Assembly (NCBI RefSeq): GCF_014698045.1
Contig: NZ_JACJSE010000013.1
Location: 62,001-126,000, forward strand
DNA from: Aulosira sp. FACHB-615
GTDB lineage: Bacteria > Cyanobacteriota > Cyanobacteriia > Cyanobacteriales > Nostocaceae
Length of the DNA: 64,000 bases
Direction of reading: 5' to 3'
The notes beneath the pieces were generated by a model. The model searched no databases. It was not told the DNA's origin and saw nothing but the letters and a program-made list of their open reading frames with translations. The position numbers were made by a program, and so were the translations under genes. Below, piece by piece: positions 55,834 to 64,000 of this stretch (position 1 is its first letter; every line of letters begins with the position of its first letter).

Positions 55834-56091
55834 TTATGAATTTGAGGATGGTCTTTCTCTTTCTCTTTCTTTTTCTTTTTCTTTTTCTGTTTTGGATTTT
55901 TTGGCTATTTCCATATAGATATTAACTTCACTAACTTCCACATCATGTTCAATTCTCGTTACTTTCCAATTCTCCCTGTTTATGTAAATTTCTTCTCCGA
56001 TTCGGGGAATAAATTGTAAATCATACAACTTTTTGAGATACTCTTTTTGCTTTTCTTCCCATAAGATGACTTTGACTACATCTCTACTCAT
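55834..56091 (-). CDS. Hypothetical 85-aa protein with a Lys/Glu repeat tail
   Basis: Begins MSRDVVKVILWEEKQKEYLK with RIGEEIYINRENWKVTRIEHDVE, a plausible compact beta-rich domain. The C-terminal KSKTEKEKEKERERERPSSN is encoded by a CTTTTT / TCTTTC microsatellite (55856-55890) that has probably expanded recently. Unrecognised; the N-terminal part looks coding. Confidence 0.45.
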   Translation of the reverse strand: MSRDVVKVILWEEKQKEYLKKLYDLQFIPRIGEEIYINRENWKVTRIEHDVEVSEVNIYMEIAKKSKTEKEKEKERERERPSSNS

Positions 56092-56227
56092 AGCTAGGCT
56101 GTCCTATTTTGTAACATCACGAAAGTCAGCATTTAATGACATTCACCTTGAAAAGTTTATCTGATCTAACCCATCTCAGAGCGTAGTTAAAACCACATTA
56201 TTTATAATTTTGATATATAAATAAAAG

Positions 56228-56270
56228 AGACAAGGAGACAAGGTAGACACGGGAGACAAGGTAGAGATAT
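56228..56270. repeat. Degenerate tandem nonamers (GACAAGGTA)
   Basis: GAGACAAGGAGACAAGGTAG followed by further GACAAGGTAGA units. The reverse form (CCTTGTCTCC) occurs at 32163-32205, 46348-46400, 48880-48905 and 57845-57895. Confidence 0.7.
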
Positions 56271-56308
56271 GTTAATAATTTTTTTAGAATTACTATAGAA
56301 AACAAAAA

Positions 56309-56565
56309 GCGATCAACTTTAGCAGTAAGTAAAGAAGGGAAACCCCAACGTATCAACGGCTAGATGCTTCTTAATTCTATTCGTCGATTTGTAGAAACAA
56401 TATCCTTTCGACTCAACACTAGCATTACAAGTGTTTTTCACCCCTTGCGAGCCAATTATTGTCCAATTCGAGGGTCTGGTCTGCTTCTTAGGCGGCAATT
56501 ATAGTCGGCAGTAGGAGTTCAAGGATTTCCCACTCTTCGTCTGTTAGGCTGCTAGAGTACGGCAT
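56309..56565 (-). pseudogene. IS5-type transposase remnant
   Basis: Starts ATG 56565 with MPYSSSLTDEEWEILELLLP, the usual N-terminus of IS5-family (DUF4096) transposases. After a stop and large internal deletion another frame continues RPSNWTIIGSQGVKNTCNAS then VESKGYCFYKSTNRIKKHLA and VDTLGFPFFTYC, the DDE segment with the first Asp missing (GSQ instead of DSQ). Stops and frame changes show it is dead. Terminal repeats are not clear. It fills part of the 56092-56926 gap. Confidence 0.8.
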
Positions 56566-56926
56566 GACTGCTGGATACTGCTTTTGCGGTAACTGTACTT
56601 CAAGACAGTAAAAGATGTCATATCATGTCCGGTTAATCAGTTATGATTCTAGAAATCTGTGCAGAAAGACAAAACTCTTTCTCCCCCTGCCCCCTGCGGG
56701 TTTTATGATAAGTCTAATAATCTTTCCCGTGAAGCTAGATATCCGAAATATTGGTGACAGGACTTATACCAGTTTGAATTGAGCGGATAGATGCACTCAA
56801 CCCTGATTTGTGTGTACACCGTAGACGAGGGAAGGGGAGTACTGAATTCTTAAAATTTATCTCTATATTGGCTAAGAATATCCACCTACGTAATAAATTA
56901 CAAAAATATTTATATGTAAAAGCACC

Positions 56927-57721
56927 ATGTCTTATCGCGCTATTGGCTTAACGGCACTTACTACACTGGTATTAGCTGTTGGATTGATCCCGGCAAATTC
57001 GTTCATCTGGCCATCAACGCAGGTATTGGCACAAGCTCAAAACAGTCAAGAAGTAGAAGCAGACAAATTTTTCAAACAAGGTGTGGAATATTTAAACAAT
57101 CAAAAAGTACCTGAAGCTAGACAGTCTTTTGAAAAAGCTTTGGCACTGTATCAAGCAGCAAAAAAGCCACAAAGTGAATCAGCAATGCTGTTATTGTTGG
57201 GGATTACTTACAACAAAGAAACTAACTATGATGCTGCGATTAATTACTATCAACGCGCTTTAAAAATTGTCCAGCAATTACCAAAACGAGAAAATGAATA
57301 TGCCATTGTTCGTTTATTAGGTGATACCTATCAACAATCTAAAAACTATCCCCAAGCTATTGCATATTATCAGCAAGCCTTGGTGTTAGCCAGAAAAAAT
57401 AAAGATACTAAAAATGAAAAAGAATTGCTAGGTAATTTAGGAATTGGTCATATTTTAGTCAAAAACTATGCCGCAGCTATTGAAGTATCTCAGCAAGGTT
57501 TAGCACTAGTCAAAAATTTACAAGATAAACCAGGGGCAATGTTTTTTCTAGAAAAATTAGGTGAGGCTCACTATCACTTAAAACAATATGATAAATCTTT
57601 AGAGTATGTTCAGCAGAGTTTAAATATTGCCCGCGAGATAAATGATAAAGAAACCGAGTCGAGATTAACTAATATTCTTGGTATTCTTAGTTATGAAAGA
57701 AATCAAAACCAAAAACGTTAA
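56927..57721 (+). CDS. Exported TPR protein
   Basis: 264 aa. Signal peptide (LTALTTLVLAVGLIPANSF ... VLAQAQ), then five or more TPRs: ADKFFKQGVEYLNNQKVPEA, LLGITYNKETNYDAAINYYQ, LLGDTYQQSKNYPQAIAYYQ, LGNLGIGHILVKNYAAAIEV. It closely resembles the N-terminal TPR part of the TPR-CHAT protein immediately downstream, like a version lacking the protease domain. It may be a partner or a truncated duplicate; an operon is possible (the next start is about 190 bp downstream). Confidence 0.82.
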   Translation: MSYRAIGLTALTTLVLAVGLIPANSFIWPSTQVLAQAQNSQEVEADKFFKQGVEYLNNQKVPEARQSFEKALALYQAAKKPQSESAMLLLLGITYNKETNYDAAINYYQRALKIVQQLPKRENEYAIVRLLGDTYQQSKNYPQAIAYYQQALVLARKNKDTKNEKELLGNLGIGHILVKNYAAAIEVSQQGLALVKNLQDKPGAMFFLEKLGEAHYHLKQYDKSLEYVQQSLNIAREINDKETESRLTNILGILSYERNQNQKR

Positions 57722-57839
57722 TTGATCAGCTACTGCACATTTAACTTGCATAATATGGGCAATATACCCACCTTAACTTAAATTCGGATATGCAACCTAA
57801 ACTTTTTTAGCTGATTACAATAGCAATCCTAAATAAAAC

Positions 57840-57900
57840 ACACTCTACCTTGTCCTCCTTGTCCTCCTTGTCCCCCTTGTCCCCCTCTCTACCTATCTTG
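57840..57900. repeat. Tandem CCTTGTC repeat upstream of TPR-CHAT gene
   Basis: ACCTTGTCCTCCTTGTCCTC and more units. The frame through it would give an artificial Ser/Leu/Pro N-terminus, so the gene start is placed after it. Confidence 0.7.
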
Positions 57901-57912
57901 TTCATATATCAA

Positions 57913-60651
57913 ATGCTAGATAAAAATATGAGCAATTCCCACAATGGGCTACGCTTAAGCAGAATAAATTTAACCGCGTTTATCACCGCCATTTTGACTA
58001 TTGGGTTTACCCCGTCAAACTTGAATTTAATATTTTTTAATTCACCAGTATTGGCACAAACATCTAATAACAAATCACAACAAGCCAATACATTAATTAG
58101 GCAAGCGGCTGCACTTTTAGGTAACAAACAAATCACTTCAGCCAGACAAGCTTTACAACAGGCTTTAAGTATTTATCAACAAGTTAATGACCGCCAAGGT
58201 GAGTCTGTTGCTTTGGTATTTTTAGGAATTAGTTATGAACAGGAAAATAACTACAAAACAGCAATTGATTATTATGAAAAATCTTGGCAGATAGTCCAGA
58301 AATTACCCAAGCGCCCCAATGCAGGTGAAATTTTAGTTAAGTTAGCCAATGCTCACCGCCTGCAAAAAAACTACAATCAGGCGATACAATATTATCAACA
58401 ATATTTAGCCCTAGACCAGCAAAATCAAGATAGTCAAAATCGCATAGCCGCCCTTGGAAATTTAGGGAGAACCTACGCAGCCCTGAATAATTTACCACAA
58501 GCTCTTGATTATTACCAACAAGCTTTAGCACTTGCGAGAGCTATTAATGACCGTCAAAGTGAGTTAGTCGCACTGTTAAATTTAGGTGAGACTTATCTTA
58601 ATTTAGAAAACTATGCTGCTGCTATTGAAGTTTCTCAAAAAGGGTTAGTTATTGCTAAAGAATTAACTAATAGTACAGCAGTTATAGATTTTCTGCGATA
58701 TATTAGCAGTGCCTACTATTTTATTGCTGATTATAATCAAGCAATTCAATACAATCAGCAGAGTTTAGAAATTGCTCGGATAATTCAAGATAAAGATAGT
58801 GAACGTCAATCCCTCAACTCTCTTGGTAATATTTACTATTATCTGAGAGATTATGATAAAGCGATTAATTACTATGAGCAAGTTTTGTCTATTGCCCGTT
58901 CCCAATCTAACCGCAGAGCCGAGGGATTAGCATTAGGAAATATCGGACTAGCGTATATTAATAAAGGTGAAGCAGCTAAGGCAATAGATTATCTAGAAAA
59001 AGATTTGGCAGTATCCAGAATAGTAGGCGATCGCCTCAACGAAAGTCAAACTTTAGGCTACTTGGGCAGTGCTTACCTGCAAGTGAAGAATTATAATAAA
59101 TCTGTAGAATATTATCAGCAAGCTTTAGTTGCTACCAGAGATGCTAAATATACCAGGGGCGAAGGCATCACACTCTATAATTTAAGTATTCCTTTGATGG
59201 AGTTGGGCAAACTCCCAGAAGCAGAAAAAGCCTTATATTCTTCCATTGAAATTTGGGAATCACTGCGCGAAAGATTAGGAGAAAATGATAGTTATAAAAT
59301 ATCATTTTTTGAGCAGCCAATTCAAGCGTATCAATTATTACAAAAAGTTTTAATTGCCCAAAATAAAACGAATGAAGCTCTAGAAGTTTCAGAACGAGGT
59401 AGAGCCAGAGCGTTTATAGATTTATTATCTTCCCGCCAGTCAAGGCCTAGCACTCGCGGTAATGCACCACAATTACCAACAATCGCAAAACCAACATTAT
59501 CGCTTCTCAAACAAATCGCAAAGCAACAAAATGCTACCTTAGTTCAATATTCAATTGATTCTAAAACAACTTCTCGCTTAGGAGCATCAGCAACTCTTGA
59601 GCAGGCGCTATATATTTGGGTAGTCAAACCTACAGGTGAAATTACCTTCCGCATAACTGACCTCAGACCCTTACAAGAAAAAGATAAAACCTCTCTTGCA
59701 GAATTAGTGACTGTGAGTCGTCAATCAATTGGTGTCAGAGGGCGCGGGGGAATTCAAGTTACTGCTAACCAAAATCCAACCAAAGCCAAAAACTCTTTTA
59801 GACAGTTACATGACTTATTAATTAAACCTATTGCCGACCTTTTACCCAACAAAGAAAACGAAAAGGTGGTATTTATTCCTCAAGAGTCTTTGTTTTTAGT
59901 TCCCTTTCCAGCACTGCAAGATGAACAAGGCAAATACTTAATTGAAAAACATACAATTCTTACCGCACCATCAATTCAAGTCTTAGACTTAACTCGTAAA
60001 CAAAAGTTAGCACATCAAAATTCGCGCCAGGGAGAAGTTTTAATCGTGGGTAATCCCACAATGCCAAAAGTAGCTTTAGAACCTGGCAAACCATTGGCAC
60101 AATTACCAGCTTTACCAGGTGCAGAAAAAGAAGCAAAAGAAATTGCACCGTTATTCAAAACGAAAGCAATTACTGGTAGCCAAGCAACAAAAGCTGCCAT
60201 TTTACAGCAAATCTCAAAAGCGCGAATTGTGCATTTAGCCACTCACGGTTTATTAGATGATAACCAAGGGTTAGGAAGCGCCATAGCATTAGCACCATCC
60301 GGTAAAGATAACGGTTTATTGACAGCAGAAGAAATCCTCAATTTAAAATTAAATGCAGACTTAGTGGTTTTAAGTGCTTGCGACACCGGACGCGGTAGAG
60401 TAACGGGTGATGGTGTTATTGGTTTATCTCGTTCTTTAATTAGTGCTGGTGTCCCTAGCGTCATCGTTTCTTTATGGGCAGTTGATGATAACTCGACATC
60501 GTTTTTAATGACCGAATTTTATAAAAATCTCCAAAACAAACAAGATAAAGCCACCGCATTACGCCAAGCTATGTTAACAACAATGAAACAAGATAAATAT
60601 CAAAATCCCTTACATTGGGCTGCTTTTAGTTTAATTGGTGAAGCTGAGTAG
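57913..60651 (+). CDS. Exported TPR-CHAT protease
   Basis: 912 aa from ATG 57913 (ATG 57928 is equally possible). After a signal segment (LTAFITAILTIGFTPSNLNL ... VLAQT) about ten TPRs of the NPHP/kinesin-light-chain spacing (40-residue units, for example ALGNLGRTYAALNNLPQALD) cover residues 60-460. The C-terminal CHAT domain (caspase-HetF-associated-with-TPR) has the catalytic dyad: His codon at 60244 in VHLATHGLLDD and Cys codon at 60379 in VVLSACDTGRG, followed by GLSRSLISAGVPSVIVSLW. CHAT proteins are caspase-like peptidases. Its catalytic end is almost identical to the gene entering at 64000. Confidence 0.92.
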   Translation: MLDKNMSNSHNGLRLSRINLTAFITAILTIGFTPSNLNLIFFNSPVLAQTSNNKSQQANTLIRQAAALLGNKQITSARQALQQALSIYQQVNDRQGESVALVFLGISYEQENNYKTAIDYYEKSWQIVQKLPKRPNAGEILVKLANAHRLQKNYNQAIQYYQQYLALDQQNQDSQNRIAALGNLGRTYAALNNLPQALDYYQQALALARAINDRQSELVALLNLGETYLNLENYAAAIEVSQKGLVIAKELTNSTAVIDFLRYISSAYYFIADYNQAIQYNQQSLEIARIIQDKDSERQSLNSLGNIYYYLRDYDKAINYYEQVLSIARSQSNRRAEGLALGNIGLAYINKGEAAKAIDYLEKDLAVSRIVGDRLNESQTLGYLGSAYLQVKNYNKSVEYYQQALVATRDAKYTRGEGITLYNLSIPLMELGKLPEAEKALYSSIEIWESLRERLGENDSYKISFFEQPIQAYQLLQKVLIAQNKTNEALEVSERGRARAFIDLLSSRQSRPSTRGNAPQLPTIAKPTLSLLKQIAKQQNATLVQYSIDSKTTSRLGASATLEQALYIWVVKPTGEITFRITDLRPLQEKDKTSLAELVTVSRQSIGVRGRGGIQVTANQNPTKAKNSFRQLHDLLIKPIADLLPNKENEKVVFIPQESLFLVPFPALQDEQGKYLIEKHTILTAPSIQVLDLTRKQKLAHQNSRQGEVLIVGNPTMPKVALEPGKPLAQLPALPGAEKEAKEIAPLFKTKAITGSQATKAAILQQISKARIVHLATHGLLDDNQGLGSAIALAPSGKDNGLLTAEEILNLKLNADLVVLSACDTGRGRVTGDGVIGLSRSLISAGVPSVIVSLWAVDDNSTSFLMTEFYKNLQNKQDKATALRQAMLTTMKQDKYQNPLHWAAFSLIGEAE

Positions 60652-60683
60652 ATTTTGAAAATTTAAGCCTTTTGTGGGTTATA

Positions 60684-60810
60684 TGTAGCAATCCTAAATG
60701 AGTCGTGAAAAACATAGATATGGAAACGAACCGCCAAGAACGCCAAGGACGCAAAGATAAGAAAGAAGAAAAAGATATGGAAATTTTACAAATTATTTAG
60801 GACTGCTATA
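60684..60810. mobile_element. MITE, TATAGCAATCCTAAAT family, copy C (most complete)
   Basis: Left end TGTAGCAATCCTAAATGAG and right end ATTTAGGACTGCTATA, near-perfect inverted repeats. The interior carries ACATAGATATGGAAACGAAC and GACGCAAAGATAAGAAAG as in copies A and B. An isolated left end (AATAGCAATCCTAAATAAA) also lies at 57820-57840. Confidence 0.8.
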
Positions 60811-60860
60811 TAGGGAAATAATTAACCGCAGATAAACGCGGATGGACGCAGATAAATTTA

Positions 60861-61038
60861 TATAGGACTCATATTTGATTTATGAAAAAAATCAGTACAC
60901 CCAGGTCAAGCTTCTTTCCTACTCCCTACTCCCCATTCCCTACTCCCTGCCTATCGCGCTTGCGCTGCGCTTCTCTGCGAGACGCTTTGCGAACGCGCAC
61001 CACACAACTAGATTCAGAAATCAAATCGGATTCCTATA
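60861..61038. mobile_element. MITE, TATAGGACTC family, copy 4 (with nested insert)
   Basis: Same ends as copies 1-3, but 178 bp rather than 129. The extra ~49 bp is a palindrome-rich block (GCGCTTGCGCTGCGCTTCTC, GAGACGCTTTGCGAACGCGC) of the small-dispersed-repeat type, inserted near the right end. Confidence 0.8.
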
Positions 61039-61150
61039 GTTCAGTAAATGAGGAACGCTATCAAATTATCTGGAACATTTTGCATAATCTCACACAAGCT
61101 AGAAATACAATTTTTTAAAACAGTTTTAACCTAGATATTTCTTACATCTT

Positions 61151-63415
61151 ATGTCTAATATCAAACGCCGTCATTTTCTGCAATTTTCTGCTTCTACCCT
61201 TGCTGCATTGGGTTTAAGCCAATGGGATATTATGCAGCAGGGTAATTATCTGGGTAAAGTCTTGGCACAAAATACAGGGCGTAAACTAGCTTTATTAGTA
61301 GGCATTAATGAGTATTCTGAAGATGATGGTTTGTCGCCCCTTTTTGGTTGTGTTACTGATGTCAGGCTACAGCAGGAATTATTAATTCATCGTTTTGGTT
61401 TTAAACCCCAAGATATTCTCACCTTGACTGACAAACAAGCTACTCGTCAAGGCATCCTGACGGCGTTTGAAGAACATTTAATTAAACAAGCCAAGCCCAG
61501 TGATGTAGTATTATTTCACTTTTCTGGACATGGTACACGAGTCAAAGATCCAGATGGTGATGCGCCAGATGGACTGAATAGTACATTTATTCCGATAGAT
61601 GGCAAATTACCACCTAACGGACGCGGTTCGGTAAATCACATTATGGGACACACATTGTTTTTGTTGATGTCTGCATTAAAAACCGAGAATGTGACGGTTG
61701 TGTTAGATAGTTGTCATTCTGGTGGTGGTAAACGGGGAAATTTGCGCGTTCGTTCGGTGAATGGTGGTACATCACTACAACCCAGTCCCGAAGAGTTGGA
61801 ATATCAACGCCAATGGCTGAAGCGGCTGGGACTTTCACAGCAAGAATTTATCCAGAAACGCAGACAAGCTGTGGCGAAGGGAGTTGTGATTGCTAGTGCG
61901 AGAAGTGATCAATTTGCGGCGGATGCACCGTTTGAGGGCTTTCATGCTGGGGCGTTTACTTATTTGTTAACACAGTATCTTTGGCAACAAGCTGGTAATG
62001 AATCTGTAAATAGTGCGATCGCAAATATTGGCCGCAGTACTAAAATATTAGCGAGGGAAAATGGTAATCTCCAAGACCCAGAGTTTGAATTAAATCTTAG
62101 CCGCAACAAAAACAACCCACCGATTTATTTTATTCCGATTCAAGCTGTGCCGGCTGAAGCTGTTGTGACTCAAGTCAAGGGTAATCAAGTTCAATTGTGG
62201 TTGGGTGGTATAGATCCACAAAGCTTAGAAGCCTTCACAGATAATCCCTTATTTTCAGTTGTCAATCCTCAAGGTGATGAAGTTGGCTTAATCAAATTAG
62301 AATCTCGTCAAGGATTAATTGGTAAAGGTACATTAGTTAATATAGGTACACGCTCAACTTTAAAATTACAGCCAGGAAATTTATTACAAGAACGGATTCG
62401 CAGTATTCCCAACAATCCTACTTTAAAAATAGGCATTGATGAATCTCTCAATAATAACAATGCCCAGCAAGCCATAAAAGCTCTCAAATCCCTGAAACGT
62501 GTTGAACCGCAACTTTTAGGAAAACAATCAGTACAGTATATTCTAGGGCAGATGACTCAGCCTAAATATCAGGAATTACAGAAAAAAGGCATTTCTCAGT
62601 TGCCAGAAGTTGGTAGTTTTGGCTTATTTCTCCCTAGCCAAGATGAAATTATTCCTAAGTCTTTTGGTCAAGCTGGTGAATCTGTTACTGAAGCTGTAAA
62701 ACGTTTACAGCCGAAGTTCAAATCTTTACTAGCTGCTAGAGTAGTTAAGCAAATTTTGGGTAACATTAATTCATCCCGCATCAATGTTGCTGTTTCGATG
62801 AATATAGCGGATAGCAATGAATTACTAGCAGAATCTTTCCCAGTTCGTGGATCTATCTCGAAACAGCCAAAACCTGCTATTAAATTTTCTAATTCCGGCT
62901 TGACTCAACTTGCTGTCGGCACCAAAATTGCTTTTAAAATTCAAAACAATGAAAATCAACCCATTTATGTCAGTATTTTAGTAATTGATGCGGAAGGAGA
63001 AATGACGGTTATATTCCCTAATAATTGGTCTGCCACACAAAATGCGGCTTTAGTAGAAGCACAAAAAACAAAACTCATTCCCCAAACAGATGATGAGTTT
63101 ATCTTAGCTGTTGATAGACCTTTAGGAATTTCAGAAGCGTTAGTTATTGCTAGTACAACACCCCTGAGAACTTCACTTTTAGCCTTGCAAAAAATTGCTA
63201 GTTTAAGAAATGTCGCTAATCGTAGTACTCCTATTGCTGTAACAGATGAAATTTTAGATGTAACCAACAATATATTAGATGATTTAGATGCAGGTACTCG
63301 TGGCGGGATTTCTGCACAGCAAATACAATTACCGTCGGGAGTGCGTGGTATTGATAGTAAAAAATTAGCCGCAATGGCTATCTCGTTTGAGGTTGTTGAT
63401 TCTGAAAATAGCTAA
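61151..63415 (+). CDS. Caspase-family (C14, metacaspase-like) protease with DUF4384
   Basis: 754 aa. The N-terminus IKRRHFLQFSASTLAALGLS resembles a twin-arginine export signal. Caspase p20-like domain: RKLALLVGINEYSEDDGLSP, LFGCVTDVRLQQELL, His127 in VLFHFSGHGTRV and Cys188 in VVLDSCHSGGGKRG, so the catalytic dyad is intact. After a long middle region (PVRG.., repeats of KALKSLKRVEPQL) there is a DUF4384-type beta domain (FKIQNNENQPIYVSILVIDAEGEMTVIFPN). Orthocaspases with DUF4384 are typical of filamentous cyanobacteria and linked to regulated proteolysis or cell death. Flanked on both sides by CHAT proteases. Confidence 0.92.
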   Translation: MSNIKRRHFLQFSASTLAALGLSQWDIMQQGNYLGKVLAQNTGRKLALLVGINEYSEDDGLSPLFGCVTDVRLQQELLIHRFGFKPQDILTLTDKQATRQGILTAFEEHLIKQAKPSDVVLFHFSGHGTRVKDPDGDAPDGLNSTFIPIDGKLPPNGRGSVNHIMGHTLFLLMSALKTENVTVVLDSCHSGGGKRGNLRVRSVNGGTSLQPSPEELEYQRQWLKRLGLSQQEFIQKRRQAVAKGVVIASARSDQFAADAPFEGFHAGAFTYLLTQYLWQQAGNESVNSAIANIGRSTKILARENGNLQDPEFELNLSRNKNNPPIYFIPIQAVPAEAVVTQVKGNQVQLWLGGIDPQSLEAFTDNPLFSVVNPQGDEVGLIKLESRQGLIGKGTLVNIGTRSTLKLQPGNLLQERIRSIPNNPTLKIGIDESLNNNNAQQAIKALKSLKRVEPQLLGKQSVQYILGQMTQPKYQELQKKGISQLPEVGSFGLFLPSQDEIIPKSFGQAGESVTEAVKRLQPKFKSLLAARVVKQILGNINSSRINVAVSMNIADSNELLAESFPVRGSISKQPKPAIKFSNSGLTQLAVGTKIAFKIQNNENQPIYVSILVIDAEGEMTVIFPNNWSATQNAALVEAQKTKLIPQTDDEFILAVDRPLGISEALVIASTTPLRTSLLALQKIASLRNVANRSTPIAVTDEILDVTNNILDDLDAGTRGGISAQQIQLPSGVRGIDSKKLAAMAISFEVVDSENS

Positions 63416-63553
63416 TAAGCTGTTCTACATTTAATTTGATGGGAATTCAACAAGTCTGTTTTGACCTCTCCCCTAACCCATTTCCGCATCGGAGAGGGGA
63501 AAAATATTGTATGTTTTTAATGAAAAATATACAACCTAGATACGCCAAACAAA

Positions 63554-64000
63554 CTATTCAGATTCACCAATTAAGGTAAATGCAGCCCAATTTTTGGGGA
63601 GAGGATATTTCTGCATTGTTGTCAGCATAGCTTTACGTAAAGCAGTCGCTTTATCTTGTTTTTGTTGGATATTTTTATAGAATTCGGTCATTAGAAACGA
63701 TGTCGAGTTATCATCAACTGCCCATAAAGAAACGATGACACTGGGGACACCAGCACTAATTAAAGAACGAGATAAACCAATTACACCATCACCAGTGACT
63801 CTCCCACGTCCGGTATCGCAAGCACTTAAAACAACCAAGTCTGCATTTAACTTCAGATTCAAGATTTCTTCAGCCGTAAGCAACCCGTTATCCTTACCGG
63901 AAGGTGCAAGAGCGATCGCACTTCCCAATCCCCGGTTATCATCAAGTAAACCGTGAGTAGCAAAGTGAATAATTCTCGCTTGTGCAATTTTCTGTAAAAT
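63554..64000 (-). CDS. CHAT-domain protease, C-terminal part (partial)
   Basis: The frame runs off the right edge; within the window it encodes 148 residues from ILQKIAQARIIHFATHGLLD (catalytic His) through VVLSACDTGRGRVTGDGVIG (catalytic Cys) to KNWAAFTLIGESE. From GSAIALAPSGKDNGLL to FLMTEFYKN it is the same, residue for residue as far as I can see, as the TPR-CHAT protein at 57913-60651. Points leftward, convergent with the caspase gene. The rest, probably TPRs, lies outside. Confidence 0.92.
   Translation of the reverse strand: MLQKIAQARIIHFATHGLLDDNRGLGSAIALAPSGKDNGLLTAEEILNLKLNADLVVLSACDTGRGRVTGDGVIGLSRSLISAGVPSVIVSLWAVDDNSTSFLMTEFYKNIQQKQDKATALRKAMLTTMQKYPLPKNWAAFTLIGESE

Noticed and set aside
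57850..57912. Upstream TTG start for the TPR-CHAT gene
   Set aside because: The added residues come entirely from the CCTTGTC tandem repeat and would bury the signal peptide.
1..64000. tRNA, rRNA, tmRNA or riboswitch genes
   Set aside because: I looked for T-loop (GGTTCGA) signatures, CCA-type acceptor pairs and conserved riboswitch cores and found no convincing case by eye; a covariance-model scan would be decisive.

Overview
The window is a chromosomal segment of a filamentous, probably heterocyst-forming cyanobacterium (Nostoc/Calothrix/Anabaena type). Evidence: very frequent HIP1 octamers (GCGATCGC); an orange carotenoid protein (OCP) next to its fluorescence recovery protein; a Cph1-like phytochrome kinase with an Rcp-type regulator; sucrose-phosphate synthase; a cyanophycinase beside a CphA-family ligase; DUF4058 and Uma2 proteins; many small dispersed repeats. 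I see no rRNA or tRNA genes.

Layout. 0-6.4 kb: the end of a sensor kinase, a cysteine hydrolase, a LysM/M23 peptidase, DUF4058, SH3b and OmlA-like envelope proteins, an orphan SLATT-type membrane protein and a secreted protein. 6.8-11.5 kb: a light-sensing cluster (phytochrome kinase, receiver, receiver-GAF-kinase). 11.6-13.9 kb: a CRISPR array of 30 identical 37-nt repeats plus one truncated repeat; the leader lies on the right and transcription runs leftward. 14.7-16.1 kb: OCP and FRP. 16-34.6 kb: mostly housekeeping and signalling genes (TPR, GGDEF-EAL, MurF, sucrose-phosphate synthase, ene-reductase, SLH porin, NarL-type two-component pair, alkaline-phosphatase-family protein).

34.7-41 kb is an accessory island: a mobile repeat, a heptad-repeat micro-ORF, a cas6 gene destroyed by a small transposable element and a frameshift, Uma2, a VapBC-like pair, a protein that I read as CARF-like + HEPN-like + minimal CRISPR polymerase (mCpol), a WYL-regulator C-terminal fragment, and an HD hydrolase. 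It looks like the remains of a nucleotide-signalling CRISPR locus; the only gene in it that looks intact and functional in that sense is the CARF/HEPN/mCpol fusion, which is the best candidate here for an undescribed system.

41-56 kb: NDH-2, TPR and pentapeptide proteins, PurK, a sensor kinase, GNAT, MsrA, and a cyanophycin module (CphA2-like ligase, a 67-aa protein, cyanophycinase). 56-64 kb: an IS remnant, then a TPR protein, TPR-CHAT protease, caspase-like protease and a second near-identical CHAT gene entering from the right edge.

The window is crowded with at least six families of MITE-like elements. Several have visible target duplications and nested insertions, and one of them broke cas6. 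All functional calls are from sequence patterns read by eye; no database search was run.
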